A stretch of 64,000 bases of DNA from Anaerobacillus alkalidiazotrophicus (GCF_001866055.1 NZ_MLQS01000001.1:623975-687974); one strand, 5' to 3'. Shown: positions 23,911 to 34,898, numbered from the stretch's first letter. The notes: generated by a model from the sequence alone, not told the origin. Made by a program: numbers and translations.

Positions 23911-24930
23911 TTAAATACTGTATTGCTTCTCAAAATAATTTTGGTACTCACCACTAATAATTTGTTCCCACCATTGTTTATTATCTAGATACCATTGAAT
24001 AGTTTGAGCTATTCCAGTTTCAAACGTATAAGTGGGTTTCCAGCCTAGTTGTTCTAACTTAGTAGGATCAATGGCATAACGTTTATCATGGCCTAAGCGA
24101 TCTGTTACAAACTCAATTAAGTCTTCTGATTTACCTAATGCACTAATAATCGCTTTAACAACTTCTAAGTTGGTACGCTCGTTATGACCACCTACGTTAT
24201 ACACTTCACCATTGACACCTTCATGCATTACTAGGTCGATAGCTGCACAATGATCTATTACATGTAACCAGTCACGAATATTCTTACCATCTCCATACAC
24301 TGGTACCTTTTGTTCATTTAGTACACGTGAAATTGTTAATGGAATTAATTTTTCAGGAAAATGGTAAGGGCCATAGTTATTAGAACAACGAGTAATATTC
24401 ATTGGTAAACCAAATGTTTCATGATAGGCACGAACTAGCAAATCAGAAGATGCTTTACTTGCACTATACGGGCTATTTGGTTGTAATGGCGTATCTTCTG
24501 TAAAAAACGTTGTTGGATCAAAATCTAGTTCCCCATATACTTCATCAGTTGATACATGTACAAATTTAGTAATGCCAAACCCTTTCACTGCATCAAGTAA
24601 TACTTGTGTTCCAACAACATTCGTTTGAATAAATATACCAGGATCCGTAATTGAGCGATCAACATGACTTTCAGCTGCAAAGTGAGCTACATAGTCAAAT
24701 TTCTCTTTTTCAAATAAAGACATAATTGCTTCACGATCTGCTATGTCAGCTTTTACAAAATGATAATTTTCTTTGTTTTCAATTTCACGATGTTTTGTTA
24801 AATCCCCAGCATATGTTAAGAAGTCTAGGTTTACAATATCATAATTCGGGTATTTATTTACCATGAATTGAACGAAGTTACCACCTATAAAGCCTGCCCC
24901 ACCTGTGACAAGAACCTTTTTCTTTGCCAT
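23911..24930 (-). CDS. rmlB: dTDP-glucose 4,6-dehydratase
   Basis: Second step of dTDP-L-rhamnose synthesis. The extended SDR fold has GGAGFIGGNF at the N-terminus, HVSTDEVYGEL and the catalytic YSASKAS. RSITDPGIFIQTNVVGT and NNYGPYHFPEKLIPL are RmlB signatures. Its ATG directly follows the rmlD stop. It is last of four contiguous rml genes (A, C, D, B). Confidence 0.97.
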   Translation of the reverse strand: MAKKKVLVTGGAGFIGGNFVQFMVNKYPNYDIVNLDFLTYAGDLTKHREIENKENYHFVKADIADREAIMSLFEKEKFDYVAHFAAESHVDRSITDPGIFIQTNVVGTQVLLDAVKGFGITKFVHVSTDEVYGELDFDPTTFFTEDTPLQPNSPYSASKASSDLLVRAYHETFGLPMNITRCSNNYGPYHFPEKLIPLTISRVLNEQKVPVYGDGKNIRDWLHVIDHCAAIDLVMHEGVNGEVYNVGGHNERTNLEVVKAIISALGKSEDLIEFVTDRLGHDKRYAIDPTKLEQLGWKPTYTFETGIAQTIQWYLDNKQWWEQIISGEYQNYFEKQYSI

Positions 24931-25785
24931 TTATTTCACCTCTTGTTTTAACTCTGTTAAGTAATGTTTCAATGCATCTTGCCAATCTGGTAGCGGTTCG
25001 AACCTATTATCAATTAATTTTTGTTTAGACATTCGTGAGTTCTTTGGTCGAACCGCACGAGTCGGATATTCTTCTGTATTAATTGAATTTACTTTAACAT
25101 CTTTACCTGCTTGTTTAAAAATTTCCGTAGCAAAATCCGCCCAAGTACAGAAACCTTCATTTGAAGCATGATAGATACCATATTTCTCACTTTGGATCAT
25201 ATCCACTAACAAACGCGCCAAATCAAATGTATAAGTAGGTGAACCCACTTGATCACCAACAACATTTAATTCATTCCTTGTTTCAGATAATTTAAGCATA
25301 GTTTTAATAAAGTTGTTTCCATTAATTCCAAATACCCATGAAATACGTACAATAAACGATTCAGAAAGCATTTCACTTACAACTTTCTCACCTTCATACT
25401 TTGTTTTACCATAGTATCCAACAGGGTTAGGAGTATCTGTTTCTAAAAAAGGAGTTTCACCTTCACCATCAAAAACATAATCCGTACTAATATACATAAA
25501 CTTTGCATTTAATTCTTTTGCTGCTGTAGCTAAATACCTAGTACCTTCAACATTGACATTCCAGCACGTTTCTTTATCATCTTCTGCTTTATCAACTGCT
25601 GTGTAAGCCGCACAATGGATGATGGCATCAGGGTTTACTTGTTTTACATGACGATAAACAGCTTCTTCATTTGTAATGTCTAAATCATCAATCCCAATTC
25701 CATGCATATCTAAACCACGTTTTAAACCTTCACGAACAACATCATAACCAAGTTGCCCATTATAACCAGTTACTAATATTTTCAT
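24931..25785 (-). CDS. rmlD: dTDP-4-dehydrorhamnose reductase
   Basis: Final step to dTDP-L-rhamnose. It has GYNGQLGYDVV at the N-terminus, the STDYVFDGEGETPFLETD block and YGKTKYEGE as YxxxK. Usual length (284). It starts 3 nt after rmlC and abuts rmlB. Confidence 0.97.
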   Translation of the reverse strand: MKILVTGYNGQLGYDVVREGLKRGLDMHGIGIDDLDITNEEAVYRHVKQVNPDAIIHCAAYTAVDKAEDDKETCWNVNVEGTRYLATAAKELNAKFMYISTDYVFDGEGETPFLETDTPNPVGYYGKTKYEGEKVVSEMLSESFIVRISWVFGINGNNFIKTMLKLSETRNELNVVGDQVGSPTYTFDLARLLVDMIQSEKYGIYHASNEGFCTWADFATEIFKQAGKDVKVNSINTEEYPTRAVRPKNSRMSKQKLIDNRFEPLPDWQDALKHYLTELKQEVK

Positions 25786-25788
25786 CTT

Positions 25789-26349
25789 TTACTCTCCAAA
25801 AGAAAAATTATTTTCAGCATTTTTTAACAATGGTGCTTTTTCATCTTTTTCTGACAATATAGGTGTAATATCCATTGGCCACTCTATCCCAATCTCAGGG
25901 TCATTCCATATAATCCCTCGATCATTCTCTGGTGAATAAAGCTCGTCCACTTTATATTGCACTTCCACATCATCTGTTAATGTCATAAAAGCATGAGCAA
26001 ATCCTTTTGGAACTAATAACTGTTTTTTATTTTCCGCACTTAGTTCAATTCCAAACCATTGTCCGTACGTAGGGCTTCCTTTACGAATATCTACTGCCAC
26101 ATCATAGATAGCACCTTTTGTACAACGAACAAGCTTTGTTTGAGCTTTGGGATTTAATTGATAATGTAATCCGCGTAATGTGCCCTTTGCAGCGGAAAAT
26201 GATTGATTGTCTTGAACAAAATTAAGATTCGTTCCAGCTTCTTTGAATTTGCTATCGCTATAGGTTTCCATAAACCAACCACGGTGATCACCAAACACAG
26301 TTGGTTCAATAATGATTACTCCATTTAAGTTTGTTTCAGTAAATTTCAA
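25789..26349 (-). CDS. rmlC: dTDP-4-dehydrorhamnose 3,5-epimerase
   Basis: Cupin epimerase with [24 protein letters not shown] and LRGLHYQ (catalytic His). TTG start overlapping the rmlA stop (TTGA). AGAGGAGG lies 7 nt upstream inside the end of rmlA, which supports the TTG start and translational coupling. Confidence 0.96.
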   Translation of the reverse strand: MKFTETNLNGVIIIEPTVFGDHRGWFMETYSDSKFKEAGTNLNFVQDNQSFSAAKGTLRGLHYQLNPKAQTKLVRCTKGAIYDVAVDIRKGSPTYGQWFGIELSAENKKQLLVPKGFAHAFMTLTDDVEVQYKVDELYSPENDRGIIWNDPEIGIEWPMDITPILSEKDEKAPLLKNAENNFSFGE

Positions 26350-27248
26350 GCTAGAACCTCCTCTAGTTTTAATACATCTTTATGTTGTTTAGCTAACCTG
26401 ATTAGATACTGACCATATTCATTTTTCTTTAATGGTTCTGCTAATTCGAGTAATTGATCTTTAGTAATATAACCTTTTCTATAAGCAATCTCTTCTAAAC
26501 AAGCAACTTTTAAACTTTGTCGTTTTTCCACAGTCTCAATATATGTTGATGCTTCAAGCAACGATTCATGTGTTCCCGTATCCAACCATGCAAAACCACG
26601 ACCTAGCAATTCGACATGAAGGTCATTTAATTCTAAATAAGCTTTATTTACATCAGTGATTTCAAGCTCACCACGATCAGACGGTTTAATATTTTTTGCA
26701 ATATTAACAACCCGATTATCATAAAAATATAATCCTGTTACAGCATAGGTTGATTTCGGTTTTTCAGGTTTCTCTTCTATGGTAATGGCTTTGCCATTTT
26801 GGTCGAACTGAACTACACCAAAGCGCTCAGGATCGTTTACATTGTATCCAAAAACTGTTGCCCCTGTTTCTCTTGATGCAGCACTTTCTAATAACTTAGT
26901 AAATCCATGTCCATAGAAAATATTATCACCCAGAACTAAAGCAACACTATCATCACCTATAAATTTTTCTCCAATTAAAAAGGCTTGTGCTAAACCATCA
27001 GGATTATGTTGAACCTTATATTGAAGTGATATACCAAATTGTGTTCCATCACCTAATAAGGCTTCAAAGCGTGGAGTATCCTCAGGTGTAGAAATAATTA
27101 GTATATCACGTATTCCTGCTAACATTAGTGTTGACAATGGATAATAGATCATTGGCTTATCATAAATTGGTAACAATTGCTTACTAGTAACCATTGTTAA
27201 TGGATAAAGACGTGACCCACTACCACCTGCTAAAATGATTCCTTTCAT
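26346..27248 (-). CDS. rmlA: Glucose-1-phosphate thymidylyltransferase
   Basis: First step of dTDP-rhamnose synthesis. [20 protein letters not shown] at the N-terminus, [10 protein letters not shown] and EEKPEKPKS are diagnostic. AAGGGGAT lies 8 nt before ATG at 27248, so the start is here and not 18 nt upstream. Confidence 0.97.
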   Translation of the reverse strand: MKGIILAGGSGSRLYPLTMVTSKQLLPIYDKPMIYYPLSTLMLAGIRDILIISTPEDTPRFEALLGDGTQFGISLQYKVQHNPDGLAQAFLIGEKFIGDDSVALVLGDNIFYGHGFTKLLESAASRETGATVFGYNVNDPERFGVVQFDQNGKAITIEEKPEKPKSTYAVTGLYFYDNRVVNIAKNIKPSDRGELEITDVNKAYLELNDLHVELLGRGFAWLDTGTHESLLEASTYIETVEKRQSLKVACLEEIAYRKGYITKDQLLELAEPLKKNEYGQYLIRLAKQHKDVLKLEEVLA

Positions 27249-27458
27249 TTTCAAATCCCCTTCCATATAATTAAAGAGCCTATAAAGTTACTTATATACT
27301 TGTTAATATCTAAAAAAAGAAGTCTATAAAATATAAAAATAATTGCTCTTAGTAAATTCACAGAATCCATTTTTAAAATTAATATCAATAAATTTTTCTT
27401 AATATTATATTTTTATTAAATGAACATAATAGAGTAGTTTCAGAAGTGAAAAGAACCT

Positions 27459-28727
27459 TTAAAAATCGGAATTATTAACCCTATTATCACTTAAGCCTGC
27501 AAGAATAAAATAAAAACTTATTATTTCCATATCTTGTACATAAGGTAAGAAAATATATGCAAAGATTATAAAAACAGTTGTTACTTGAGTTGCTTTATAA
27601 ACACCACCAATTTTTTTATTATCAAACTTCAGAGAATTCCTAATAAATATTGATATATATATAGAAAAATATAAAATAAATCCCAAGACTCCGAATTCAA
27701 AGAATATTAAAAAATATGATGATTCTGTATGGTAGAAATCTAAATAAAATTGTGCTGCTTTGGGACCATTCCGGCCTAGTCCAGTACCCATTAGATTATC
27801 CCTTGCTATCTCAACCGATTCTTCAATCGAAGATATATGGCTGACTGTTGATGTGTCTTCAAGTGTGATAGTTGAATTAAATAAATGATTTAAATTACCT
27901 ATGATATCTACTTTTGTAATAATGCTACCGAAAATTAATGCTACTGTTAGAGTAGTAATTAAAGTTATAGAGGTTAGAAAAAAACTCACCTTTTTTTTAC
28001 TTTTAAAAAACAAAAATAATATACCAAACCCTAATCCCAACCAACTACTTCTAGAGAATGATAATAATATCGCTGATAAAATTGTTAGGATATATATATT
28101 ATAATATCTATGGCTTTTAAAGAATGACTTACAACTTAAGAAAATAATTACCATAATACAAGCAAAAAATGCAAATGTATTAGAAGATACAAATGTCCCA
28201 ACAACTCTCTGGAAATTACCAAGTCCTGATAAATAGAATGATGGACTTAGTCTCCCATTTTCCTCTCTGTATGGGTAACCAATTGTTTTTAAGAAATCAT
28301 CGCCTAGAATAAGAGCCTGAAAAACCCCATATATACAAATAACAACTGTAGTTGTTAATAATATATTAAAAAACCTCTTAAATTCAACTTGCGAGACGTC
28401 AGCATTTTTAAAAATAAAATATAGAAGCAAAGGTTCTGTATATAATCGAAACATGTAAAATGCAACATATAAATCGTCTGCTAAAAACGCCCAAAAAATA
28501 TGATAAATAATAAATATAATTATAAGCAAACTAGTGGATTGCGGTTTATTAATTTCACCTACTTTAAATACTTTCAAAAGTTGCAATATTAATATTAACA
28601 CTATAAAAATATCTTTCCAAAACCTTAAAAAAGCGAGTTCACTAAGTAATATACTAAACACTAGATAGTGTATAGGAAGGAATATCATCAATATTTTTAA
28701 TAAAAACAGTTCAAATAACTTTAACAT
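27459..28727 (-). CDS. wzy: O-antigen ligase/polymerase-like membrane protein (Wzy candidate)
   Basis: 422 residues with about 10-12 transmembrane segments. A large extracytoplasmic loop near residues 280-340 holds GTGLGRNGPKAAQFYLDFYH and TESSYFLIFFEFGVLGFIL, the Wzy_C/O-antigen ligase pattern (G-x-G ... H-x-x-Y). It probably polymerises repeat units after Wzx. A 190-bp AT-rich gap separates it from rmlA. Confidence 0.82.
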   Translation of the reverse strand: MLKLFELFLLKILMIFLPIHYLVFSILLSELAFLRFWKDIFIVLILILQLLKVFKVGEINKPQSTSLLIIIFIIYHIFWAFLADDLYVAFYMFRLYTEPLLLYFIFKNADVSQVEFKRFFNILLTTTVVICIYGVFQALILGDDFLKTIGYPYREENGRLSPSFYLSGLGNFQRVVGTFVSSNTFAFFACIMVIIFLSCKSFFKSHRYYNIYILTILSAILLSFSRSSWLGLGFGILFLFFKSKKKVSFFLTSITLITTLTVALIFGSIITKVDIIGNLNHLFNSTITLEDTSTVSHISSIEESVEIARDNLMGTGLGRNGPKAAQFYLDFYHTESSYFLIFFEFGVLGFILYFSIYISIFIRNSLKFDNKKIGGVYKATQVTTVFIIFAYIFLPYVQDMEIISFYFILAGLSDNRVNNSDF

Positions 28728-28766
28728 TTCCCCTCATCTTTCTAACCTCTTATTTAAAAACCAGAG

Positions 28767-29852
28767 TTACTTATTGTTACTATTATTTACAGCCTTCTTT
28801 ACTGCTTCTAAATAAGCAAACCCATTCCTGTTATCAGGTTCTAGATAGGTTCCTTCAGCCCACTCATTCCAAGCGTTAATAAATAAAAACTCACTATTAT
28901 CTTCTTTGCCTTTTCTAATCTGTTGACTTAAATATTTTTCAAATTTCTCAGGATTCGCGCCATTGAATACTAAAGCTTTTTCGCCTTTTCTAGCCGTATT
29001 ATCCCAGTCTACAAACGCTCCCAAGAACACTTGTTTATTCTCAACTTTCATGTTTCTCTTCAATATTCTCTTCCATGTTATATCGTAATCCATTGAATTG
29101 TATATAAAAGATCCTTTATGAGGCATCATTAACAAATTCTTTAACTTATTTTGTATTTTATCAATTAATGGCCGATCATGATGAATTGTATAGTTTGGTT
29201 CAAACTGGATAACTGCTTCTGATATATTCGATACTTCTTTCTTTTGTAAACCATTTAATGTTTCAATAAAATATATACCTTCTAAACCATTCTCTTTTGC
29301 TTTATTTGTCCAAAACTCAAATAATTCTACATGGTTAGGTATACTCTCCACTTTATAAATAACCAATATTGGTTTATTATTAACTTTTATATATCTATCA
29401 TCTTTAAAGAACTTTAACATATAATTAAAATGAGTTAACCAGTCTTCTTTATCTCCATACTCTTGCGCTAACAAAACTTCATTAGTTTTACCGTCCCATG
29501 ACCTTGTCCAAGGTTCATTTGCCCAAGAGATACAAAACGGCAATTCAATATCTTTATTCTCTAATACTTGTTCCAATGGTTTTTGTAAAACCATCTTTCC
29601 ATTAAACCAATAATGGTAGTAACAGAAACCATATATTCCATATTTTTTCGCTAAATCTACTTGCCATTTTTTTGTTTCATCGTCAAGTAAATTGTAATAA
29701 TTTTCATCATATGGTTCTCGAGGCTGATATTGACCTTTGAATAACTGCTTTGCCTTCTTTGTATTTGTCCATTCTGTAAAGCCTTCGCCCCACCATTCAT
29801 CATTTTCTGGAATAGCGTGAAACTGTGGTAAATAAAAAGCAATTAACTTCAT
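28767..29852 (-). CDS. WbsX-family glycosyltransferase-like protein (GH99-like)
   Basis: Starts MKLIAFYLPQFHAIPENDEW, with WWGEGFTEWTNTKKAKQLF, GFCYYHYWFNG and FISWANEPWTRSWDG-like blocks (residues 1-130). These are the hallmarks of the WbsX family (PF14307) found in O-antigen and capsule loci. The fold is that of GH99-type glycosidases. AGGAG lies 8 nt before ATG. Whether it adds or trims a sugar is not established for the family. Confidence 0.88.
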   Translation of the reverse strand: MKLIAFYLPQFHAIPENDEWWGEGFTEWTNTKKAKQLFKGQYQPREPYDENYYNLLDDETKKWQVDLAKKYGIYGFCYYHYWFNGKMVLQKPLEQVLENKDIELPFCISWANEPWTRSWDGKTNEVLLAQEYGDKEDWLTHFNYMLKFFKDDRYIKVNNKPILVIYKVESIPNHVELFEFWTNKAKENGLEGIYFIETLNGLQKKEVSNISEAVIQFEPNYTIHHDRPLIDKIQNKLKNLLMMPHKGSFIYNSMDYDITWKRILKRNMKVENKQVFLGAFVDWDNTARKGEKALVFNGANPEKFEKYLSQQIRKGKEDNSEFLFINAWNEWAEGTYLEPDNRNGFAYLEAVKKAVNNSNNK

Positions 29853-29866
29853 TAAATAAACTCCTT

Positions 29867-30721
29867 TTATTTATTCATTAGTTTTAGCAAATAATAGATT
29901 GATTTCAAGGAATGTTTATAAATAAATCTATTTTTTTTCGAATTATTTTTTAAATATTCATTTGTAGCTGAATCTTCTTTGTGGAATATCATCACTTCTG
30001 GACTGTATAATGTTTTTAAATTATTTTTTTTACACAGGTAAAAAAGTATATCTTCTTCAAAATACATAAAGGTCTTATCATAAAGGCCATCAAACTGGTT
30101 TATATATATTGGTGAAAAGATTAAACAACTGCCATGAAGCTGAACATTAGCCAGCTCATTTTCGTGTTTAGTAATATACATTTTTTTATGTTTAACAACG
30201 CCCTTAAGGATTTTTTTAATTAATGATTCTAGTCTTAAATAGTTCAATACAAGCAATGTTAAGTGTCTGGCTAATTGATAATAGACATCTTTTTTATTCA
30301 CTACTCTACTAGGTTGTGGATTTTGGTGGTTATTATCAACTATTGATATAATATCAGGACCCAAAACAGCATATTTGTTACTTCTATACTTAACTATTAC
30401 TTCATGCAGAAAATTCGGTTGCTCTATAATCATATCGTTATTCATTAAAATTATGAAATCTGCTTGGTGTTCATATTTAGCCTTAATAAAGCCTATATTA
30501 TTTCCTTTAGCGAAACCTAAATTACTTTGAGATAATATGACATCTACCTTACTATTATTATCATATATTGATTTCAAACTATTTCCTGAACCATTTGGAG
30601 AACCATTATCTACAACTATAATAGAATAATTTTCATAATCTACATTATTAATTATAGAATCAATGCATTCTATAGTATCTCTCTCTGTAAGATAATGTAA
30701 TATAACAAAGCATATTTTCAT
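29867..30721 (-). CDS. Family 2 glycosyltransferase (rhamnosyltransferase-like)
   Basis: GT-A fold: MKICFVILHYLTERDTIECI, IIVVDNGSPNGS, QSNLGFAKGNNIGF and ILMNNDM as the DxD-type metal site. DGLYDKTFMYFEEDILFYLC holds the acceptor Glu/Asp pair typical of rhamnosyltransferases such as WbbL. GGAGAAA precedes ATG. It lies 14 nt upstream of the WbsX-like gene. Confidence 0.9.
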   Translation of the reverse strand: MKICFVILHYLTERDTIECIDSIINNVDYENYSIIVVDNGSPNGSGNSLKSIYDNNSKVDVILSQSNLGFAKGNNIGFIKAKYEHQADFIILMNNDMIIEQPNFLHEVIVKYRSNKYAVLGPDIISIVDNNHQNPQPSRVVNKKDVYYQLARHLTLLVLNYLRLESLIKKILKGVVKHKKMYITKHENELANVQLHGSCLIFSPIYINQFDGLYDKTFMYFEEDILFYLCKKNNLKTLYSPEVMIFHKEDSATNEYLKNNSKKNRFIYKHSLKSIYYLLKLMNK

Positions 30722-30731
30722 ATTTTTTCTC

Positions 30732-31850
30732 CTATATTTCCGCTATGATTTTAGATATATTTTTTACATAGTTTTCAATACCAAAAACCTTTTTTCTCTT
30801 CTCTTTTCCTTTTTGACCAATCATTTTTCTTAAAGAAACATCTGAAACTAATTTTAATACTACTTCACTCATTTCCGAAGCATCTTTATGGTCTACTAAG
30901 AAACCATCTACTCTATTTTCAATTATTTCTATCGGCCCACCATGATTAGTCGCGACAACGGGCAGTTCGCTCTCCATAGCTTCTAGAACAACCAAACCAA
31001 AGGGTTCAGGCTGAATCGATGGTAGGATAAATATATCTATGCTTTTGTAAAATGAATCCATATCTTCGACTCGGCCTAATAACCTTATTCTCTTTTCTAA
31101 ACCTTTATTTATGATATAAGATTTCAAATCTTCTAATATATGATTTTCACCTTTATAAACATCCCCTGCAATAACAAACTGAACTGCCTTATTTTTAATT
31201 AATACTTTTTCGGCCATATCTACAAAGAGTTTTTGACCTTTCCATCGATTAATTCTTCCTGCCATACCAATTATTATCTCATCTTTATTCGATACACTTC
31301 TGTTCATAATTTGGTTTTCAGTATTTTCAATGGCATTGTACACTACTTTAAGCTTTTTATTATTTTGGCTAATTGCAGATGCTGTAGCTTTACTGTTTGC
31401 GATTATAGTATCTGAAAATAGATTAACAATGGCAGCTACTGCTTTTCTTTCAAATTTATTCTCAATAATTTCTCTTATATGCCATATACTTTTTCTCCTT
31501 AATAACTTTGCTACTATTCCACCTGGAAAAACAACAGATGTATTTGTATATACGACATCTATCTTTTTTTTGATGATGATATTTATTAAATAAAATAACG
31601 AGTTAATAAAATTAAAAGTATATTGAAAAAGCCCCTGAATTGATAAATGTTTTCGCCTAAGAGTAGCAATATCTTTAATAAAGACCTCAACATTATTAAT
31701 TTTTTTCAACTCATCAACTAGAGGACCCTTTTCTGGTAATATAATAGTAATACGAAATTGTGTTTTGTTAATATTATTAATTAGGTTTAATAATGATCTA
31801 TCCGACCCATATAATTCAGCGCTAGAGTGTAAAAATAATATATTCTTCAT
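30732..31850 (-). CDS. Family 4 glycosyltransferase
   Basis: GT-B fold with an N-terminal acceptor domain (FLHSSAELYGSDRSLLNLI) and a C-terminal nucleotide-sugar domain: GRINRWKGQKLFVDMA and the E-x7-E motif in PEPFGLVVLEAMESELPVV. AGAGGAA precedes ATG. Part of the polysaccharide operon; sugar unknown. Confidence 0.92.
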   Translation of the reverse strand: MKNILFLHSSAELYGSDRSLLNLINNINKTQFRITIILPEKGPLVDELKKINNVEVFIKDIATLRRKHLSIQGLFQYTFNFINSLFYLINIIIKKKIDVVYTNTSVVFPGGIVAKLLRRKSIWHIREIIENKFERKAVAAIVNLFSDTIIANSKATASAISQNNKKLKVVYNAIENTENQIMNRSVSNKDEIIIGMAGRINRWKGQKLFVDMAEKVLIKNKAVQFVIAGDVYKGENHILEDLKSYIINKGLEKRIRLLGRVEDMDSFYKSIDIFILPSIQPEPFGLVVLEAMESELPVVATNHGGPIEIIENRVDGFLVDHKDASEMSEVVLKLVSDVSLRKMIGQKGKEKRKKVFGIENYVKNISKIIAEI

Positions 31851-31903
31851 AACAGTTCCTCTTCTACAAAATAGTCAACCTTCTCACTGAACTCTAAAAA
31901 ATT

Positions 31904-33064
31904 TTATTTAATCCCTTTGAGAAAGCAATCTTCATATTGGTTCACAATTAGTTCCCATGAATAAGCAGTCCTTATCCTTTCTAACGCTTTCTCCTCGATT
32001 TTTTTTGTTTCTTGAGTAGACAACTCATCTGCATACTTAATAATTGCCGATAAATTCCCCACTTCTTTATTGAAATAAATTGCAGCTTCTCTTCCGACTT
32101 CCCTATTAAAATTAACATCCAATAGTATGTTCAATGATGTAGTTGCCATTGCTTCAAGTAATGATGGATTAGTACCGCCAACTTCATGACCATGAAAGTA
32201 ACCAAAAGCTCCTTTTCTAACTTGATATAATAAGTCTTGTTCGTAAATTGTTCCCACAAATTTAATTCTGTCATCAGTATTAAAGTCTGTCTTTTTCATA
32301 AGTTCATTATAAAACTTATTTTTCTCAATATTAGTAACTATAATCAGTTTCTTCTTTGTCTTAGACTTCATAAATTCACGAATAATCAGTTCATAATTAT
32401 TTTCGGCAACAAATCGACCGACAATTAAATAATAGTCTTTTACTTTCAGGTTCCACTGATTGAGCCATTGATTATACTTATTTTCATCGATATCATCAGG
32501 CTTATTTACTGTAGCACCATAAGAAATATAAGTTGTTTTAGGTAAATAAGAATCATATTCTTTTTTAATATACTTTTCGATCTCAAGTGAGTCGCAAATT
32601 GCTAAATCTGTGTTCTTTATCATTAGTTTTTCCGATAACTTCCAATACTGCCGGATTCCCCAATTCCATTTAGCTCTTTTCCATTCATGACCATCCGGAT
32701 TGACATACACAGGAATGTTTAGTCGCTTAAATTTTTTTTTATAAAATTTCATGAATGGCCCAATTCTACAGGCCAAAATATAAACAATCGCATCTCTAAC
32801 ATTATTTTCTTTTATATATTTATGAACTAGATCAAGAGATTTAATATCATAATAAATTGCTTTAGCTGGTCCAATGTCAGGAATTTTTACATTAAAGCAC
32901 CTAGCTCCGTTATATTCAGTTTCATCAAAATTATCAGATAAACACGATACATGGTATTTAATACTCGGTGTTTTTTGATACTCTGTTAGTTTATCTACAA
33001 ACGTTTCAAATCCTCCATATTTTGAAGGTATTCCTTTACTTCCAATAATAAATACATTTTTCAT
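31904..33064 (-). CDS. DUF1972-type glycosyltransferase (Cps2T-like rhamnosyltransferase)
   Basis: N-terminal FIIGSKGIPSKYGGFETFVD and VYILACRIGPFMKFYKKKF, then NPDGHEWKRAKW, match the DUF1972/GT4 proteins that include beta-1,4-rhamnosyltransferases Cps2T and RgpA-like enzymes. ATG at 33064 is preferred over a TTG 12 nt upstream. Likely the first or second sugar addition after the initiating transferase. Confidence 0.87.
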   Translation of the reverse strand: MKNVFIIGSKGIPSKYGGFETFVDKLTEYQKTPSIKYHVSCLSDNFDETEYNGARCFNVKIPDIGPAKAIYYDIKSLDLVHKYIKENNVRDAIVYILACRIGPFMKFYKKKFKRLNIPVYVNPDGHEWKRAKWNWGIRQYWKLSEKLMIKNTDLAICDSLEIEKYIKKEYDSYLPKTTYISYGATVNKPDDIDENKYNQWLNQWNLKVKDYYLIVGRFVAENNYELIIREFMKSKTKKKLIIVTNIEKNKFYNELMKKTDFNTDDRIKFVGTIYEQDLLYQVRKGAFGYFHGHEVGGTNPSLLEAMATTSLNILLDVNFNREVGREAAIYFNKEVGNLSAIIKYADELSTQETKKIEEKALERIRTAYSWELIVNQYEDCFLKGIK

Positions 33065-33204
33065 ATTTAGCTTCAATCACTCTCTATAAAGGTTTATATT
33101 AAAAAAATGTTACATAGATATCAAATTAATTAGTGTAAGTTATATGTTGCAAACAGGTTAATAGAATGATTCGAGCATTTCCTCGAAAATGCAAATATAT
33201 GTCT

Positions 33205-33894
33205 TTAATAAGCATTCTTAGATCCGAATAAAACAAGTACAGTCTTTAAAATTAATTTCATATCAAATAAAACAGTACGTTCCTTAATGTATTTCAAATC
33301 AAGTTCAACCATCTCGTCAAACCCTATATTACTTCTCCCACTCACTTGCCATAACCCGGTACACCCAGGAGATACAAGGAGCCTTTGTTTGTCGTAGTCC
33401 GAATACTCCTCCACTTCCCTCGGAAGTGGAGGTCTAGGCCCTACTAGACTCATCTCACCTTTTAATACGTTCCACAGCTGTGGCAACTCATCAATGCTTG
33501 TCTTCCGAATGAATTTCCCAATCTTTGTTACTCTAGGATCATCCTTCATCTTAAACATCGCACCTGTTGTTTCATTGTGCTTTAATAAATCTTGTAAACG
33601 ATCTTCTGCGTCTGTCACCATTGAGCGAAATTTATACATATAAAACTCTTTTTCATCTTTTCCAATACGTACTTGCTTAAAGAACACTCCGCCTTTTGGA
33701 TCCTCAATCTTAATAATTACTGCCACGATCATAAAAAGCGGTAATAACAATAGTAAACCAAATAAAGACCCTACTATATCCATCATGCGTTTCATAAACA
33801 AATAATGCTTAGCGTCATTTACTTCGACAACTGAAAAACTACTAGAACTTTGATACGAATTTGTCGTTGATATGGCCCGATCAACTGATGGCAT
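33205..33894 (-). CDS. Initiating sugar-phosphate transferase (bacterial sugar transferase), 229 aa
   Basis: Attaches the first sugar-1-phosphate to undecaprenyl phosphate. One membrane hairpin (about 37-60, MMDIVGSLFGLLLLLPLFMI) precedes the catalytic domain: KIEDPKGGVFFKQVRIGKDE, MYKFRSMVTDAEDRL, RKTSIDELPQLWNVLKGEMS and SPGCTGLWQVSGRSN. Short form without the N-terminal sensor domain. GGGGGA precedes ATG. A second such enzyme is at 51729. Confidence 0.95.
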   Translation of the reverse strand: MPSVDRAISTTNSYQSSSSFSVVEVNDAKHYLFMKRMMDIVGSLFGLLLLLPLFMIVAVIIKIEDPKGGVFFKQVRIGKDEKEFYMYKFRSMVTDAEDRLQDLLKHNETTGAMFKMKDDPRVTKIGKFIRKTSIDELPQLWNVLKGEMSLVGPRPPLPREVEEYSDYDKQRLLVSPGCTGLWQVSGRSNIGFDEMVELDLKYIKERTVLFDMKLILKTVLVLFGSKNAY

Positions 33895-33906
33895 GACATT
33901 TCCCCC

Positions 33907-34794
33907 TTACTTCAATACGATCTTTTCATTCTTAAGGATTTCTTCTAAAAACGGCACTAACTCTTGACGGATTTCTTCGTTTTGTAAAGCAAACTCAACC
34001 GTTGTCTTTACAAAACCTATTTTTTCTCCTACGTCATAACGTTTCCCTTCAAAGTCATAGGCAAATACTCGTTGAATTTCATTCAATTTTTGAATCGCAT
34101 CTGTTAATTGAATTTCTCCACCAGCACCTGTTTGTTGCTGCTCTAGGAACATAAAGATTTCTGGAGTAAGAACGTAACGACCCATAATCGCTAAATTCGA
34201 TGGTGCAGTTCCTTTCTCAGGCTTTTCGACAAATTGTTTCACACTATATCTACGTCCAGTATTACTCAAAGGATCAACAATACCGTATCGATGTGTTTCG
34301 TTATCAGAAACGGTTTGTACCCCAATGACCGATGCTCTTGTTTCGTCGTACTGCTCAATCAACTGTTTTAAGCCAGGTTTGTCGGCTTTTACGATATCAT
34401 CACCTAGTAGTACAGCAAATGGTTCATCACCAATAAACTTACGAGCGCACCATACTGCATGTCCTAAGCCTTTAGGCTCTTTTTGACGGATGTAGTGAAT
34501 ATCTACCATATTAGAAGATTTACGAACTTCTTCCAGAAGTTCTACTTTCCCTTTTTCGATTAAGTTTTGCTCTAATTCAAAGGCACAATCAAAATGATCT
34601 TCAATCGCCTTTTTCCCTTTACCTGTAACAATAATAATATCTTCAATACCAGATGCAACCGCTTCTTCAACGATATATTGTATTGTTGGCTTGTCTACTA
34701 TCGGTAACATTTCTTTCGCTAATGCTTTTGTAGCTGGTAAAAACCTCGTTCCAAGTCCAGCCGCTGGGATAATCGCTTTTCTTACTTTTTTCAA
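33907..34794 (-). CDS. galU: UTP-glucose-1-phosphate uridylyltransferase (copy 1)
   Basis: Makes UDP-glucose. [20 protein letters not shown] at the N-terminus, [20 protein letters not shown] and [20 protein letters not shown] are GalU/GtaB signatures. 295 residues, normal length. AGGAGGG precedes ATG. Feeds Ugd at the far end of the operon. A paralogue is at 53487. Confidence 0.96.
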   Translation of the reverse strand: MKKVRKAIIPAAGLGTRFLPATKALAKEMLPIVDKPTIQYIVEEAVASGIEDIIIVTGKGKKAIEDHFDCAFELEQNLIEKGKVELLEEVRKSSNMVDIHYIRQKEPKGLGHAVWCARKFIGDEPFAVLLGDDIVKADKPGLKQLIEQYDETRASVIGVQTVSDNETHRYGIVDPLSNTGRRYSVKQFVEKPEKGTAPSNLAIMGRYVLTPEIFMFLEQQQTGAGGEIQLTDAIQKLNEIQRVFAYDFEGKRYDVGEKIGFVKTTVEFALQNEEIRQELVPFLEEILKNEKIVLK

Positions 34795-34853
34795 TTCAAA
34801 TTACCCTCCTTTATATCTTATATAATTATTTAGATACATAGTTAAAACTAATA

Positions 34854-34898
34854 AAAGTTTAGACAAAAAGATTTAATAAACCCATTTGTCTAAACTTT
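34854..34898. terminator. 14-bp perfect hairpin upstream of galU
   Basis: AAAGTTTAGACAAA (34854-34867) pairs perfectly with TTTGTCTAAACTTT (34885-34898). On the minus strand TTTATTAG follows, so it may terminate or attenuate transcription between the regulatory trio and galU. Confidence 0.6.

Noticed and set aside
23675..23914. 79-codon plus-strand frame in the AT-rich gap before rmlB
   Set aside because: Phe/Asn/Ile-rich translation of AT-rich DNA, no Shine-Dalgarno, overlaps the end of rmlB and a perfect inverted repeat.
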